Positions 21,641-35,100 of a stretch of DNA of 64,000 nucleotides are shown in pieces. The DNA lies in the NCBI GenBank assembly GCA_034670405.1, contig JAXDDX010000003.1, positions 9,842,501 through 9,906,500 of the forward strand. The letters run 5' to 3'. The stretch comes from Hoplostethus atlanticus. Lineage: Eukaryota > Chordata > Actinopteri > Trachichthyiformes > Trachichthyidae. The notes under the pieces are model-generated. The model did no database searches. It saw only the letters and a program-made list of their open reading frames with translations, and was not told the DNA's origin. How positions within the stretch are numbered: the stretch's first letter is position 1; each line of letters begins with the position of its first letter. Made by a program: the position numbers and the translations under genes.

Positions 21641-22180
21641 ATACCCTTAGAAAAATTGGTATTAGAGCAAATACATCACCAGGAGGAAACAGCTGTTTCT
21701 AGAGCCTAGAAGGAACATTAAGTGAACTGGTAAAGTGTATAGAAAAAGAAGCTTAGAGTTTCATCATAAACAAAGCAAAGGAGTGAGAAATGAGTGAAGC
21801 CTCATTAAATAGCTCAGTATAGTACTCCCATCTAGTGGGCATTGTGCAGTAAATCCAGTCTATGTCTGACAATGAAGTCATGCTGTTATCCCCGGTGATA
21901 ACCAAAACCCAGGATACACACTAATGATAAATGGTTCTAAACAGTACCCAAAAGTAGTTATTTGATTTGTAATCATAGGGAAATATGATATATGATATAT
22001 GGCACCCATACTTAAAGGTTCTTAATAGCACCAAATCATTCTAAATAGAACTGCCACCTAACACGACAGACAAGACATAGAAAACAAAATATCCCATTTT
22101 AAAATGTAAAAACTGCAATGAAAAATACAATTAATGCTGATAACTGAGTAAAATATATTTTGAAATTAATACTACAATTC
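21641..22180. other. No gene seen
   Basis: AT-rich sequence without recognisable motifs. Confidence 0.35.
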
Positions 22181-22800
22181 AAATATTTCAATACGATTTC
22201 CCTCAAGACAACATTCTCTGACCTCATAGAATCTAACAGCCATAAACTCAGGGTTCTTTTTAATGTAATTAATCACATTGCAGATGCCCCCCTTGTCCTG
22301 TCATTGAACACACCTGCTGAAAACTGTGAAGAATTTTTAAACTATGTTGACAAGGTGCATGCAATTAGAAGACAGATTTCCCCACCAGCTTGGGCTCCAA
22401 CCGTTGCAGCAAATACTGGAATTTCTTTATCATGTTTTGACTCAATTTCCACTGAACTCCTGACAGAAACTATTGCCAAGATGAAGCCCTCTTCATGTTC
22501 CCTGGACATTTAGTCTCTTTAGAGAAGTATTTGATCCTATTTGTCTCTACATTTTATCCAGGTCATTAGTCTCTCCTCTCCACCAACTCTCCTCAGAAAT
22601 TACAGACCAATTTCTAAACTTCCTTTTTTGGCCAAGGTTCTAGAAAAAATAGTAGGTGACAAATTGATTGCTTTTATGCAGGAAATTCCAGTCTGGTTTT
22701 AGAGAACGATTTGCTTTTAGCTGCAGAGTACGGAAGATGGATAGGGCCACAAAGCTTTCTTGTATTTCTGACATTATTGTCGTATTTCTGAGATTTTAGC
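22181..22800 (+). mobile_element. LINE relic (region upstream of the RT)
   Basis: An open stretch at 22160-22513 contains HKLRVLFNVINHI and ends IAKMKPSSCSLDI, typical of the linker between endonuclease and RT in fish L2/CR1-group LINEs. Downstream, fragments such as RNYRPISKLPF (near 22595) mark the start of an RT domain that soon breaks down. Confidence 0.6.
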
Positions 22801-22937
22801 CTTTTAGCCACCTTAGTCAAGGGTGGAGGGGATGCTCGCTGCTGTCACCCTGAAACTAAAGAAACTTGACCCTGACAATATATAAATGGTACATGGGTCA
22901 CAGACAAAAACAATGTACAACAGATGTATACAGAATG

Positions 22938-23519
22938 TGTCATGTTCTGTAAGAACTTTACATACAACAATTTTTTGTATTTTCTCCCCCCTAGTGGTCA
23001 TTTGGGAGTAGTCTATTATTCCCTAGTTTACTTCTTGCTGGTCATGTGACACAGCCAGTTCATAGTTCAGAGTTTCGGGAAGTTCTTTGGTTGCTGCTTT
23101 ACATGTGGTTAGCTTGCAGCTCCAGCTACCTTGTCTTTTCCTCCCTCTGTTTGTGCCTTGGAAAGCATCGCTTGTAAGTTGTATTTGCATTTTGGGTTTT
23201 AATCTTATGTACATTATTTACAGGATATTTACGGGTTATGTACAGCTATTTGCATGTCACTTGAATGTGGTATTTGTATCTTATAGTTTTGTAGCTCTCA
23301 TTTACATGGTTTTATGTCTGTGGACGTATGATGTCATTTAAATAGTGTCCGGTAATTGGTGCTATCCTCCTGTATTTCAGTTTTACAAAAATTCCTTCAT
23401 GAGAAGACGACAACAGTAAAGAACTTTGAACTTTACTCCAGCCTCTGACTCTCTCTTGAAGCTCTCTTGTTAGCTATCTGTCGATTTGTGTACAGACACA
23501 CACATTGGGGACAGAATAG
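22938..23519 (+). repeat. 5' LTR of the BEL/Pao element
   Basis: Begins TGTCATGTTCTG and ends near acagaatag. It matches the 3' LTR over its whole length. The exact 3' boundary is uncertain by about six bases. Confidence 0.9.
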
Positions 23520-23676
23520 TAAAAAAGCGTCTTCATGGCAGGCACTACAGCATCAGGAAAAACAAAGTACTGTGCAAGCACGCCTCCCCCACGCACACAA
23601 AAGCATTCATACTCACCTCTTCTCATACATATTTGGAGGACCACTATTCATGATGTAAAATATTAGTGAAACTGGA

Positions 23677-25389
23677 TTGGAACGACTGTCCATCACTGGT
23701 GGTGTCACAAAACAGGACCCTGCACATGAAGCAAGATCACACCATTCAATCTCATCCACCTCGTCTAAATCCTCTTCAGCTAGCAGGGCTGCAGCCAGGA
23801 CTCGCGCTAAAGTCGAAGCTGAGCGTGCACGCGCCACTTTCGTTCAGCGAGAAGCTGATTTAAAGATAGAAGAGGCCCGTCTAGCAGCTGACTTGAAAGT
23901 CAAAGAGGCACGCATAGCAGCTGAGTTATCAGCATTGGAGCACGAGAAAGAGGTAGCAGTAGCCTTAGCAGAAGCTGAAGTTCTCGAGGCAGCAGCAGAG
24001 ATCGAAAGTAGAGATGGCAATAGGAGTCACCACGATACAGTTCACGTCGCTATTCAGCGCACCCGCGACTATGTCGAACACCACTCCCAGCTACATCTTA
24101 GTGATGCAGAACCCCCAGTACTTGAACCATATACACCATCTCTATTGCCGCTCATCAAACCCAATGTCCATTCAGATATACAGAAGCATGCCCCTGGTCT
24201 TGACAGCAGAGCTTCTCACTTCTCACACAAAAACGATGTTCATGCAGCACAGCAGCCTGAGAGGGCGACACCAGTGGTTCGTCAGCGCACCACGAAGGAC
24301 AACGACAACCACGAGGCACAGCAACCTGAAAGGCCAATGCCAGCAGTTCATCACCACCCCCTTGCTTACCTCCCCTCTGCTCAGTCACACTCTTTCAACA
24401 GAGCCTCATTGCAGCCGCATACTGATGACAGGACTGGTATGAGTGACATCGCAAGGTACTTGGTACGTCGAGAGCTTGTCAATTCAGGCCTCATCAAGTT
24501 CAACGATCGCCCAGAAGGTTATTGGGCACTAAACTTAACTTAACTGAAAGCACTAAACTTAACTGCCAGCGAGGAGCTTGACCTCTTAACAAAGTGGTTA
24601 GGAAATCAGTCTTCGGAGCACGTCATAAGGATCCATTCTGTGCATGTCGCCAGCCCTGCCATAGGCTTAAAAATGGCCTGGGATCGCCTAGAGGAGTGTT
24701 ACGGCTCCCCTGAAGTGATCGAGAGAGCTCTCTTTGAGAGGGTGGAGAACTTTCCTAAAATCAATCACAAAGACCCCTTAAAGCTCAGGGAGTTGGGAGA
24801 CCTGCTAAGGGAGTTAGAGGCTGCCAAATCTGAGGGCTACTTGCCTGGACTCTTGTACCTGGACACCACCAGGGGCGTCAACCCTATCCTTGAGAAGTTT
24901 CCACTCAGTCTGCAAGAGAGGTGGCTAGCTCAAGGCTCTCAGTACAAAGAGCAGCACAATGTCTCTTTTCCTCCATTTGCATTTTTCACAAACTTCATAT
25001 GTAATGAAGCACGCAGAAGAAACAACCCTAGCTTCACTCTCTCCACAGTCTCTACAGCTCCATCGAACAGTCCCTACAGGTTCTCTACGTGTCCATCAAA
25101 GCCTGAACGAGTGGAAAGGAGATCAGGATACGTCAAAGGTCACGTTTCTGCTCACAAGACTGAAGTAGCATCGCATCGATCAGCTTCTCAGTCAGATAGT
25201 TCAAGCGACAAGCTTGGTGACATTGACAGACAATGCCCTATCCACCAAAAACCCCATCCTCTAAAAAAGTGTAGAGGTTTTAGGAGCAAGCCACTTGAAG
25301 AGCGCAAGACCTTTCTTAAAGAGAATGGTATCTGCTTTGGGTGTTGCTCTTCTACTACTCACCTGGCTAAGAACTGTAAGGCAGTTTGA
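23677..25389 (+). pseudogene. BEL/Pao gag (mobile element), two disruptions
   Basis: The N-terminal part (from 23677) is a long charged, alanine/glutamate-rich helix, likely a coiled coil (roughly residues 35-115). The middle carries a BEL-type gag core (RLEECYGSPEVIERALFERV near 24685), and the C-terminus a zinc-knuckle-like region (CPIHQKPHPLKKC, then CFGCCSSTTHLAKNC). A 24-nt tandem duplication (unit at 24526-24549, partly repeated at 24550-24564) introduces an in-frame TAA at 24541. A 1-nt frame slip near 25386 separates gag from the next knuckle (CRECESDNHIAALH) and pol. Confidence 0.85.
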
Positions 25390-28300
25390 AGTGCAGGGAA
25401 TGTGAGAGTGACAATCACATTGCAGCGCTTCACCCTGGAGCCCCTCCATGGAACATGAGAGACCCCTCCTCAGAGCATGGCTGGGAGGGTGAAGGAGAGA
25501 CACCTCAGCCAGCAGTCACCTCCAGGTGCACAGAAGTGTGTGACAAAGGTAAGGAGCCTAGATCTTGTTCTAAGATCTGCCTGGTGAAGATCTATCCCAA
25601 GGCACGCCCAGACAAAGCCACTAAGATCTATGTTATTCTGGACGACCAGAGCAACAGGTCACTGGCCAGGTCCGAATTCTTCGACCTCTTCCAAATTAAA
25701 GGGTCAGACTCGCCATACACTCTCCGCACATGTGCAGGAGTCACAGAAACATCCGGGAGAAGAGCCACAGGGTTCATGGCAGAGTCATTGGATGGAACGA
25801 CAAGTGTGATGCTCCCCACACTCATCGAGTGCAATCACATGCCAGATGACCGCTCAGAGATTCCAACTCCAGCGGCTGCACAGCACCACACTCACCTGAA
25901 GTCCATCGCTCACAGAATACCACACCTAGATCCAGAGGCCCAGATACTCCTACTTCTGGGACGTGACATCCTTCAGGTTCACAAAGTCAGAGAGCAATGC
26001 AATGGCCCTCACTGCGCCCCCTATGCCCAAAGACTAGACCTTGGCTGGATTGTTATAGGCGATGTCTGCTTGGGCTCAGCCCACAAACCAGTGGCTGTGA
26101 CTTCCTTCCGGACAAACGTGCTTGAAACTGGATGTCCGTCTCTCCTCACTCCGTGCCCCAATCGTCTTCAAGTCAAGGAGAAGTTTAGCACCAAAACACA
26201 GCACTGCACCACTCCTCACGGCCTTGCACACGACACCCCAGTCCCTGATGATTGCAGCCTTGGCAGCACAATCTTTGAGAGAACCAAGGATGATGACAAA
26301 GTGGGTCTTTCAATCGAAGACAGGCTTTTCCTAGGGCTCATGGACAAAGATATGTTTATGGATGACACCAACAGCTGGGTGGCGCCCCTTCCATTTCGAT
26401 CCCCACAGCGGCGGCTCCCAAACAATCGAGAACAGGCTCTCAGTCGCCTTACCTCTCTCCGCCGCACCCTAGAAAGAAAGCCTGAGATGAAAACCCACTT
26501 CGTGAACTTCATGCAAAAGGTCTTCGATCACGACCAGGTTGAGTTAGCTCCACCGCTGCTAGAGGGAGAAGAACGATGGTACTTACTCATCTTTGGTGTG
26601 TACCACCCTCAAAAGCCAAACCAGATCAGAGTCGTCTTTGACTCCAGTGCTCAACATCACGGCATCTCCCTGAACGATGTGCTACTTACCGGCCCGGATC
26701 TGAACAACAGCTTACTCGGAGTCTTGCTGCGCTTCCGAAAAGAAACAGTGGCTGTGATAGCGGACATCGAGCAGATGTTTCACAGCTTCACTGTCAGAGA
26801 AGACAACCGAGACTTCCTTCGGTTCCTATGGTTCAAAGACAACGAACCCAGCAATGAGATAATTGAATACAGAATGAAGGTCCATGTATTTGGCAACAGC
26901 CCGTCACCGGCAGTAGCCATCTATGGTCTTCGTCGTGCAGCACAACATGGAGCAAGCGAATATGGCATGGATGCCAAACACTTTGTAGAGCGTGACTTCT
27001 ACGTCGATGACGGCCTCAAGTCACTCCCATCAGCTGCTGGAGCCATCGACCTGCTGAAACGGGCACAGGAGATGCTTGCTGCCTCTAACTTACGGCTCCA
27101 TAAGATAGCGTCGAACCACTCTGACGTCTTGGAGGCCTTCCTGCCAGAAGACGGGGTCTGCAAAACCTGGACTTCGATGACAACTCAGCCCTCATCCAAT
27201 GCAGCTTAGGGCTCAGCTGGGATCTTAAACATGACATCTTCACCTTCAGAGTGGCGGCTACAGAGAAGCCCTTCACCCGTAGAGGTGTTCTAGCCACAGT
27301 GAACAGTTTGTTCGACCCTCTCGGACTTGTCGCGCCGATCATCATTCAAGGGAAGTTCCTGCTGCGAGAACTCACCAGCACTGAGGCCCTCGACTGGGAT
27401 AGCCCTCTTCCGGATGACAAGGAAGCTGAATGGAGGATGTGGAAAGACTCCTTACAAGACCTGAGTGAGTTCAAGGTACCAAGAACTTACACCCCTACCA
27501 CCCCTACTACTGCTCAAAGGAAAGAGCTCCACATCTTTTCAGATGCCTTGGTGAAGGCCATCGCCACTGTAGCTTACCTCAAGGTGATCAACAGTGATGG
27601 AGAGTGTCATGTAGGATTCGTACTAGGAAAGGCAAAACTAGCGCCTCCGGCTGCCCACACTATCCCAAGGTTGGAGCTGGGTGCGGCTGTATTAGCAGTG
27701 GAAATGGCAGAGTTGGTAGAGAGCGAGTTGGACATCAGTACAGACACATTGCAGTTCTACACAGACAGCAAGGTCGTCTTGGGATACATATATAACCAGA
27801 CCAGACGGTTTTATGTGTATGTTTGCAACAGAGTACAGTGTATCAGGAAGTTCACCAAACCTGAGCAGTGGCACTACGTCTGCACCACTCAGAATCCGGC
27901 GGATCATGCTACTCGATCTGTACCTGCAGCCGAGCTAACTAGCACAACATGGCTCACAGGACCCCCGTTCCTGTCCCTACCTGAAGGAGTGCACACTTCA
28001 GAAAAGTCATATGAACTCGTCGACCCAGATTCTGACACTGAGGTGCGTTCTCATGTCACTACTGTCTCTGTTCCTCCATCTAATCTGGGATCTCATCGCT
28101 TCGAGCGGTTCTCCTCTTGGAAGTCTCTGGTGCGAGCCATAACATCCCTGATGCACATCATTCGGTCCCAAAGAAGTGCAGCTAAAGCCAACCATGAGCT
28201 CTGTAGCCGGCTGGCATCAATGCAAAAAGCCCCACACAGCAGATGAACTGTCAGAAACAGAAACTCTCATCATCAGGTGTGTGCAGAGAGAGACTTACAG

Positions 28301-29633
28301 CAAAGAGTTCACCTGCTTGGCTGCCAGAAAAGACATCTCAAAGGACAGTCCTCTGAGAAAGCTGAACCCCTGTGTAGATGAAGAGGGCCTTCTGAGAATA
28401 GGAGGTAGGCTCAACCATGCGGCACTCAACACAAAAGAAAAGTTCCCTCTTGTCATCCCAGGCCGCAGCCACATCGCAACACTGCTTGTGAGGCATTACC
28501 ACGAAAAGGTCAGGCACCAAGGTCGTGTCTTTACAGAAGGGTCTGTCCGCATAGCAGGATTCTGGATCGTTGGGGCCAAGAAATGCATCAACAGTATTCT
28601 CCACAAATGTGTTGTATGTAACAAACTTCGTGGGAGAACTGCTGAACAGAAGATGGCAGACTTACCCTCCGATCGTCTGAGCACAGAGCCACCCTTCACC
28701 TACGTGGGACTTGACATGTTCGGCCCTTGGGCTGTCACCACAAGACGAACCCGTGGGGGTCAGGCTAACAGCAAAAGGTGGGCTGTACTCTTCACCTGCA
28801 TGAGCACGCGTGCCGTGCACATATAACTCATCAAGGCGATGGACACATCAAGTTTCATCAATGCCTTGCGGCGATTCTTTGCTCTGCGAGGACCTGCTAA
28901 GCAAATTCGTTCCGACTGCGGAACCAACTTCACAGGCGCCTGCAAGGAGTTGCATATACTCCTCACTGATCCTAAAGAACCCAATGTCAGGAAATACTTG
29001 GGTGAAGAAGGATGCTCTTGGGTCTTCAATCCTCCTCATTCGTCCCACATGGGAGGAGCTTGGGAGCGAATGATTGGCATTTCCAGACGCATACTCAACT
29101 CCATGCTCAAGCAAACCAGCCCCTCACGCCTCACTCATGAGGTGTTGTCTACCTTAATGGCAGAGGTCACCGCAATCATTAATGCTAGGCCACTCGCACC
29201 TATCTCCTCAGACCCAGAGTCACCCTTTCTCTTAACCCCTGCTGCACTTCTGACACAAAAGGTGTGTACTTACCTTGCTCCTCCGGGAACCTTCGACAAC
29301 AAAGACCTCCACCGTCAGCAATGGAGACAGGTGCAGCATCTGGCCAACACCTTTTGGAACAGATGGAGGCGTGAGTACCTTCCAACACTTCAAAGCCGTA
29401 GCAAGTGGCAGGACGTACGGCCTAATATCAAGAAAGGTGACTTGGTCCTGCTTAAGGATAACCAGGTGAAGCGGAACGAGTGGCCCATGGCTCTGGTCAC
29501 CAAGACTTTCCCTGACCAAGATGGAAAGGTCAGGAAGGTCGAACTCAAAGTCACAAGATCTGGGTCAGCAAAGACATTCCTGAGGCCTGTCTCTGAGACA
29601 GTCCTTCTCAAGAGTGCTGAGGAAACGGACTGA
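25386..29633 (+). pseudogene. BEL/Pao pol (protease, RT, RNase H, integrase), mutated
   Basis: Open from 25386 to 27209, then shifted to another frame (27251-28246) and back again (28176-29633), with one TAA at 28824-28826. Protease region: YVILDDQSNRSL near 25631. RT: VIADIEQMFHSF and the catalytic box FYVDDGLKSL near 26998. RNase H: LHIFSDALVKAIA and FYTDSKVVLGY. Integrase: a zinc-binding HH...CC region ending CVVCNKLRGR, then the core with YVGLDMFGPW, SDCGTNFTG and HMGGAWERMI (DDE triad). The two frame changes and the stop mean that this copy cannot make a full polyprotein. Confidence 0.9.
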
Positions 29634-29707
29634 ATTTAGTTCCCCCTGTTGTTCAGACATGTTCTAATTATTCAGATAGTGGTATTCAATCAATACCAGA
29701 CGGGGAG

Positions 29708-30289
29708 TGTCATGTTCTGTAAGAACTTTACATACAACTATTTTTTGTATTTTCTCCCCCCTAGTGGTCATTTGGGAGTAGTTTATTATTCCCTAGTTTA
29801 CTTCTTGCTGGTCATGTGACACAGCCAGTTCATAGTTCAGAGTTTCAGGAAGTTCTTTGGTTGCTGCTTTACATGTGGTTAGCTTGCAGCTCCAACTACC
29901 TTGTCTTTTCCTCCCTCTGTTTGTGCCTTGGAAAGCATCGCTTGTAAGTTGTATTTGCATTTTGGGTTTTAATCTTATGTACATTATTTACAGGATATTT
30001 ATGGGTTATGTACAGCTATTTGCATGTCACTTGAATGTGGTATTTGTATCTTATAGTTTTGTAGCTCTCATTTACATGGTTTTATGTCTGTGGACGTATG
30101 ATGTCATTTAAATAGTGTCCGGTAATTGGTGCTATCCTCCTGTATTTCAGTTTTACAAAAATTCCTTCATGAGAAGACGACAACAGTAAAGAACTTTGAA
30201 CTTTACTCCAGCCTCTGACTCTCTCTTGAAGCGCTCTTGTTAGCTATCTGTCGATTTGTGTACAGACACACACATTGGGGACAGAATAG
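29708..30289 (+). repeat. 3' LTR of the BEL/Pao element
   Basis: Direct copy of 22938-23519. Differences seen include aactattt for aacaattt, tagtttatt for tagtctatt and gaagcgctc for gaagctctc. Confidence 0.92.
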
Positions 30290-30555
30290 AATGGAAAAAA
30301 GGCTATTACAGCCACTAGAGATCATTTTCTTCCAAATCTATAAGCTGTTTACAATATATACAATTATGATGAATGCTAATCACAAGTTTTGATATGTTTG
30401 AAAATGCTTTAGTAAAATAAGTAATCAGTAATCTGATTACTACAATGTGTTCAGAAACTTCAGTAGACCTGTACGTGCGTCTAGCCCCTCGGCCTCTACA
30501 GTTTTTCGGGCGTTTTGAATCCTTTGTTTCTGCTGCTCTTTTCCAGCGTTGACTC

Positions 30556-30866
30556 AATAGGGGTTATGCAACAAACTTCCGTATTCTGTAAAACAGGTCG
30601 CATCGCTAACGTTAGCAGATACATACCCTCGTAGTCGCATATGTATGAGGAAGTGTATAGCTTAAACCCCTTATCCATTTTGGTGGCAGGAGTTTTAGAT
30701 GTCAACCTGCATACGCAATGGACATCAGTTATGTTCATCTTTGGTAGCTCTGAAGGCATCTTGAGTAAAACAGTGCCATTCAACATAGCTCGTACAGAAG
30801 ACCTGAACTGGAAGCAATGCGACCTGTCTTACAGAATACAGAAGTTTGTTGCGCATAACCCCTATT
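30556..30866. repeat. Inverted repeat of ~45-bp arms, element of unknown type
   Basis: The left arm 'aataggggttatgcaacaaa' (continuing to about 30605) is mirrored by 'gttgcgcataacccctatt' ending at 30866. The ~210-bp interior is open on both strands, but no domain was recognised with confidence. The rest of 30290-31430 shows no gene. Confidence 0.55.
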
Positions 30867-31430
30867 ACCCCATTTGCAAAACAGTAAATCACGATCAACA
30901 GCAGCACCGCTTGAATCTCCTACATGCTTACATTGTCGCACAAATAACCTTCTTCTGGTTTTACGGCGGTTGTCGCACAAATGATGTCTATCCGTCGCTT
31001 TATATGGCGTCATCGTTGTATAGTCTTCTGCTTTTTTATACGTCAGCGGACTAATTTGCCTAATCTTCGCGGGTCTTTGGACCGCAGCCGAAACAGAGAC
31101 AACAATGGGCTCACGGAACTTTTAGTCCCTTGAAAAGTAGTTCCTGGGACTAAGTCCTGGGTACTTGGGTCGAAAAGGGGCTAATGAAAGTTACGTTGTG
31201 TGACTCCTGTCTGTCATGCAGTGCATTCAGTGCAGCAGCCCAGGCCCACGACGGAACTTGCGAGGCAGACAGCCGTGGTAGTGCTGCTTTTTTTTCACTT
31301 TCAAATATAAAGTTTCTGTTTAATTCTTTTTTTTTTACAATTTGATTATAACATAAAATATTCGTTGACAGCCCTAATCCCACTCAAATTACTAACTATT
31401 ATGACTTTTTGTATACTCTGCCTGCCCAAA

Positions 31431-31620
31431 CTTTCCTGTCCTGGTAGGGGGATCCCTCTCCCAAGGTTTTTTTTTCCTAAAATGTTTTGTGGGAGTTTTT
31501 CTTTGTCCTCTGCGAGGGGTGTCGTGCCACCATTTATTGTTCTCTCACTATGGGCATTGTGAAGCCCTTTTGAGACCATAACCGTAGTTAAGGGCTTTAA
31601 AATACTTGTGATTTGATTAA
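31431..31620 (+). mobile_element. L2-type LINE 3' end fragment
   Basis: Matches the 3' UTR of the L2 element ending near 47055: gggggatccctctc, gggagtttttctttgtcctc, gtgaagccctttt, and a terminal tgtgatttgatt. Confidence 0.7.
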
Positions 31621-32178
31621 TTTAATTCATGCTATATATTTATGCCTGTCTTTTGGCTGTTTCTTTTTACTCCCTTGAAGCACTTTGTAACTCTGTTTTG
31701 ATGCTATATAATTAAAATTGTTATTAACATTCAAGTAAAATAATTAAGATTAAGACACAACAAAATTAATACAATTAACATACAATGAAAGAAGAGAGCA
31801 TATATTGGATTATGCTATTACATAAAGCTTTAAGGTGCGGGGTCATGACACGAGCAATGTCAAACCATGATTCAACAATCTGTGACAAACAGGGGTGGAA
31901 AGAGTACTAAACTACCCTGTTACCCTATTAAACTAAAATGCTTCAGTGAAAACATACTTAGTAAAAGTAAAAATGACTTCCATCCTTGGTGAAAAACATT
32001 ATGAATGGAGTGCAATACGTGAGAGTAGTGTTTTGGGTATTTGTTAAAAACAATGTGGCAGTGATGGGGCTCTGATACATGTAGCATTTGAATGCCTTAA
32101 ACTCACAAAACATACAATATTCTTCCAATTCATGTCTCACAGCCACTGGCAAATTAAAGAAAAACTTGTATTTTTCTT
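31621..32178. other. 3' flank of gene C, no other gene seen
   Basis: AT-rich. The stretch near 31890-31990 resembles the degraded sequence near 7690-7850 (aagagtactaaac, agtaaaagtaaaaatga), suggesting a shared interspersed repeat. Confidence 0.35.
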
Positions 32179-35100
32179 TTATCTGGCCATCAGGTGTTTC
32201 TTGGTGTTTCTCTCAGGCCTCAGAAGGATGATGAAACATTTTGGGGCAAATATGCAGAGCAGGAGGCCATAGCTGGAGGCCAGGATAGCAAATATCTCCA
32301 CAGCAACAGCATACTTCCCTGGAGAGCTGATGTAAGCAGGGACAAATGCCACCCACACAGCACAGAAGATCAGCATGCTGAAGGTGATGAGTTTGGCTTC
32401 ATTGAAGTTGTCAGGAAGTTTCCTAGCCAGGAAGGCCAAAAGGAGGCACATGCAGGCCAGCAGGCCAATGTAGCCCAGGACAAGAGAGAAGCCCACGACA
32501 GAGGCCATGGTACACTCTAGGTTAACCTTTGATCCTTGGAAACCCAGATCACTTTGAGGCACAGGGGGGCTGAGGGACAGCCATATAATACAGATGAGAA
32601 CCTGGAGAAAAAACATTATCAAAATAAATATTTTAGATGAAATGTAGTCAAGTGAAATATAGTTAAAATTTCTAATCACTTCAGCAAAACAATAATACAC
32701 TCACCTGTATAGAGGTAAAGAGGCAAACACTTCCTCTCTGCTGGCCTGGACCAAACCACTTCAGTAGGGCTTCAGCACCAGGCCGAGCTGAGCGGAATGC
32801 AGCCAGAACCACTATGGTTTTGACCTGGAGGCAGGAGACACAAAGAACAAAGCTGATCCCAAATGCTGCCTGCTGGAAACGACAAGACCAGACTGATGGA
32901 CGACCAATGAACACCAGCGAGCACAGGAAGCAGAGCTTGAGTGACAGGAGAAGCAGGAAGCTCAGTTCTGAGTTGTTGGCTCGCACCTTGAGATGAATCA
33001 GAGTAACAGATAAAGATGTGGACATTTAGAATGTTTTGTTCAGGAAACAGGAAAAGGACAAGACTGAATCACAAACACAACACACACAAACGCGACACAA
33101 CAAAAGCGACTAGAACCCCAATATATTTTCAGTGATGAAATTAACACAAAATATAATCGCCATTCCATTACTCTAGGCTCTCACCACAGGAGTGTGCCGG
33201 TAACACAGGAAGACCACAAACACAGCTGCTGTCACCATGGCACCAGACACAGCGGCTGTTGTCAGGGTAACGCCCAAGGTTTCGTTAAAGGACAGGAAGT
33301 CCAGTTGGCGAGGGATGCAGGCAGTAAGCTCAGCATTGGACCAAAACTCTAATGGACAACGCTCACAGTGGGGGGAACCTAGGAGGGGAAGATAGGGAAG
33401 ACATTGCAGGAAAACCAAAGAGAAAGGAGGAAATTGCAGATGAGTGAAAAACATCAGATAGACCGGGTCATCTATTGCATATTGGATACCAGTTTATGCT
33501 GACTTCTTGTTGTCTTGTGTTGCATTTTCCTTACCAGTTTCATTGCTAATCTCCCCTTCAGTGCATGGGACACAGTCAAAGCAGCAGACAGGTTCCCCTT
33601 TTCTACTGGCCATACGTGTACCTGGCGGGCAGCTCTCACTGCACACTGAAATAGGCACCTAAACAATATTCCAGACTATATTCTTAAGCACAACATACAT
33701 GTCTTGTACATGCACAAAGAATATAAACATTCAATTTAATAGCAATTGTCATGAGATAAACATCCTTTTTCTCACTACCTGATTGGACCCTGTACTCCAC
33801 TGAACAGCTGATTGGTTAAGGTGGAGATTAAACCCATCCACGCGACCAATCAAAACAAGTTTGAGTGGCCCCTCAGGGGTGGTCTGCCAGTTGACAATGT
33901 CGTACATTGCTGGAATGTCGGCCCCTTGGAAATAAAAGTTTTCCCCCTGCGGAGTGGTGCAGTTCACCTTGTTCAAGTGCTGCAACAGCTGAGAGAATCA
34001 AAATGTTGTTCATGAGACAGTTAGGTTTTTAACTGACCTGTGTAAAATACTGTTTGTGAAAAATGTGTATAATTTCTAATAAGTTATAAAATGTTGTAAT
34101 TTACACCTTATCAAAACTATCATTAAAGAGAACTATCATTAAAATGTACTATTTTAATGATAGAAAAAAAGTATTATTTTAATGATAGTCACAAGCCTTT
34201 ATGGAAAATGTACAAAGCCTCTACATCTCACAGAAGTTTTGACATAAACTTGACTGCATTTACCTCTGTGGGGTTAATGTTACGTGGAGAAGAGCAGGTG
34301 GATCTGTTGCTTCTGGGAGGGCTGTCTCTGTCAGGACAGGAGAGAAGACTGTGAAGGGCATGGGCTGCAGCATACACAGCAAGGTACACATTATAGGTCA
34401 CCCTCAGTTGGGAGGTGTCAGTAAAGAAATTGTGCACCCTCTCCAGGGTCTCTGTCCCACTGCAGGGGGGTAAGGGAGATGTCAGAGGCGACTTGTTAGC
34501 TGGAGACGAAGTAGAAATATTTGGCTTTGATGAATGGTCAGACCTGGGGGGAGGAGTTACAGAGCTGAATGGTGAAGACTGATGGGAAGAAAGAGGTGTG
34601 GCATGTGATCGCGTAGCCCTAGGACTACACCCAAACTCCTTTTCCCAGAATTCTCTTAATAGCTCATCATCAGGACGATGAGATGGATGCAAACTTCTGA
34701 GATAATTCTCAAATCCAGGTATAGTTGAACTTCGAATAGCCACACCCAGAACACCACTGGCCATCTTAGAGAAGGCAACATTTTGGAGAAGATCACCACT
34801 GGTGCTCCAAGCCTCACTGGCCAGAAACTGTCTGTCAGTCACCTAGAATGAGAGCAAGGGGAAATGATTTAAATAAACAATTAAAAAAAAAAAAGTTACA
34901 TCTTTTCCACGTAAGATGTCTCAGTTCGATGATTAAATTGTTTTAATACTCGCTTTCATGTCAGTTTCTCACATTTATCTTGACTAGTTCCAGGAAAAAG
35001 TTCCTCACTTCTGTGTGCCAGCAAAAGACTAGAATCACCCTTGCAGCCGAAGCTTGAACAGTGACTGCTGCTCGTCTGGCATCTTCCACAATAGTCTCTC

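Larger units (their letters stand above)
22938..30289 (+). mobile_element. BEL/Pao LTR retrotransposon, nearly complete but mutated
   Basis: Two direct LTRs of about 582 bp (22938-23519 and 29708-30289) flank gag and pol. By eye they differ at about six positions (near 99% identity), so the insertion looks recent. A purine-rich tract precedes the 3' LTR (gacggggag). The internal order is gag with a cysteine/histidine knuckle, protease, RT, RNase H, integrase, as in BEL/Pao. The TSD is ambiguous: the flanks share AATG if the LTR ends at gaatag. Several stops and frameshifts disrupt the frames. Confidence 0.93.

Noticed and set aside
23023-23341. Identical small frames at 23023-23341 and 29793-30111 as a duplicated gene
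   Set aside because: They are the same part of the two BEL LTRs.
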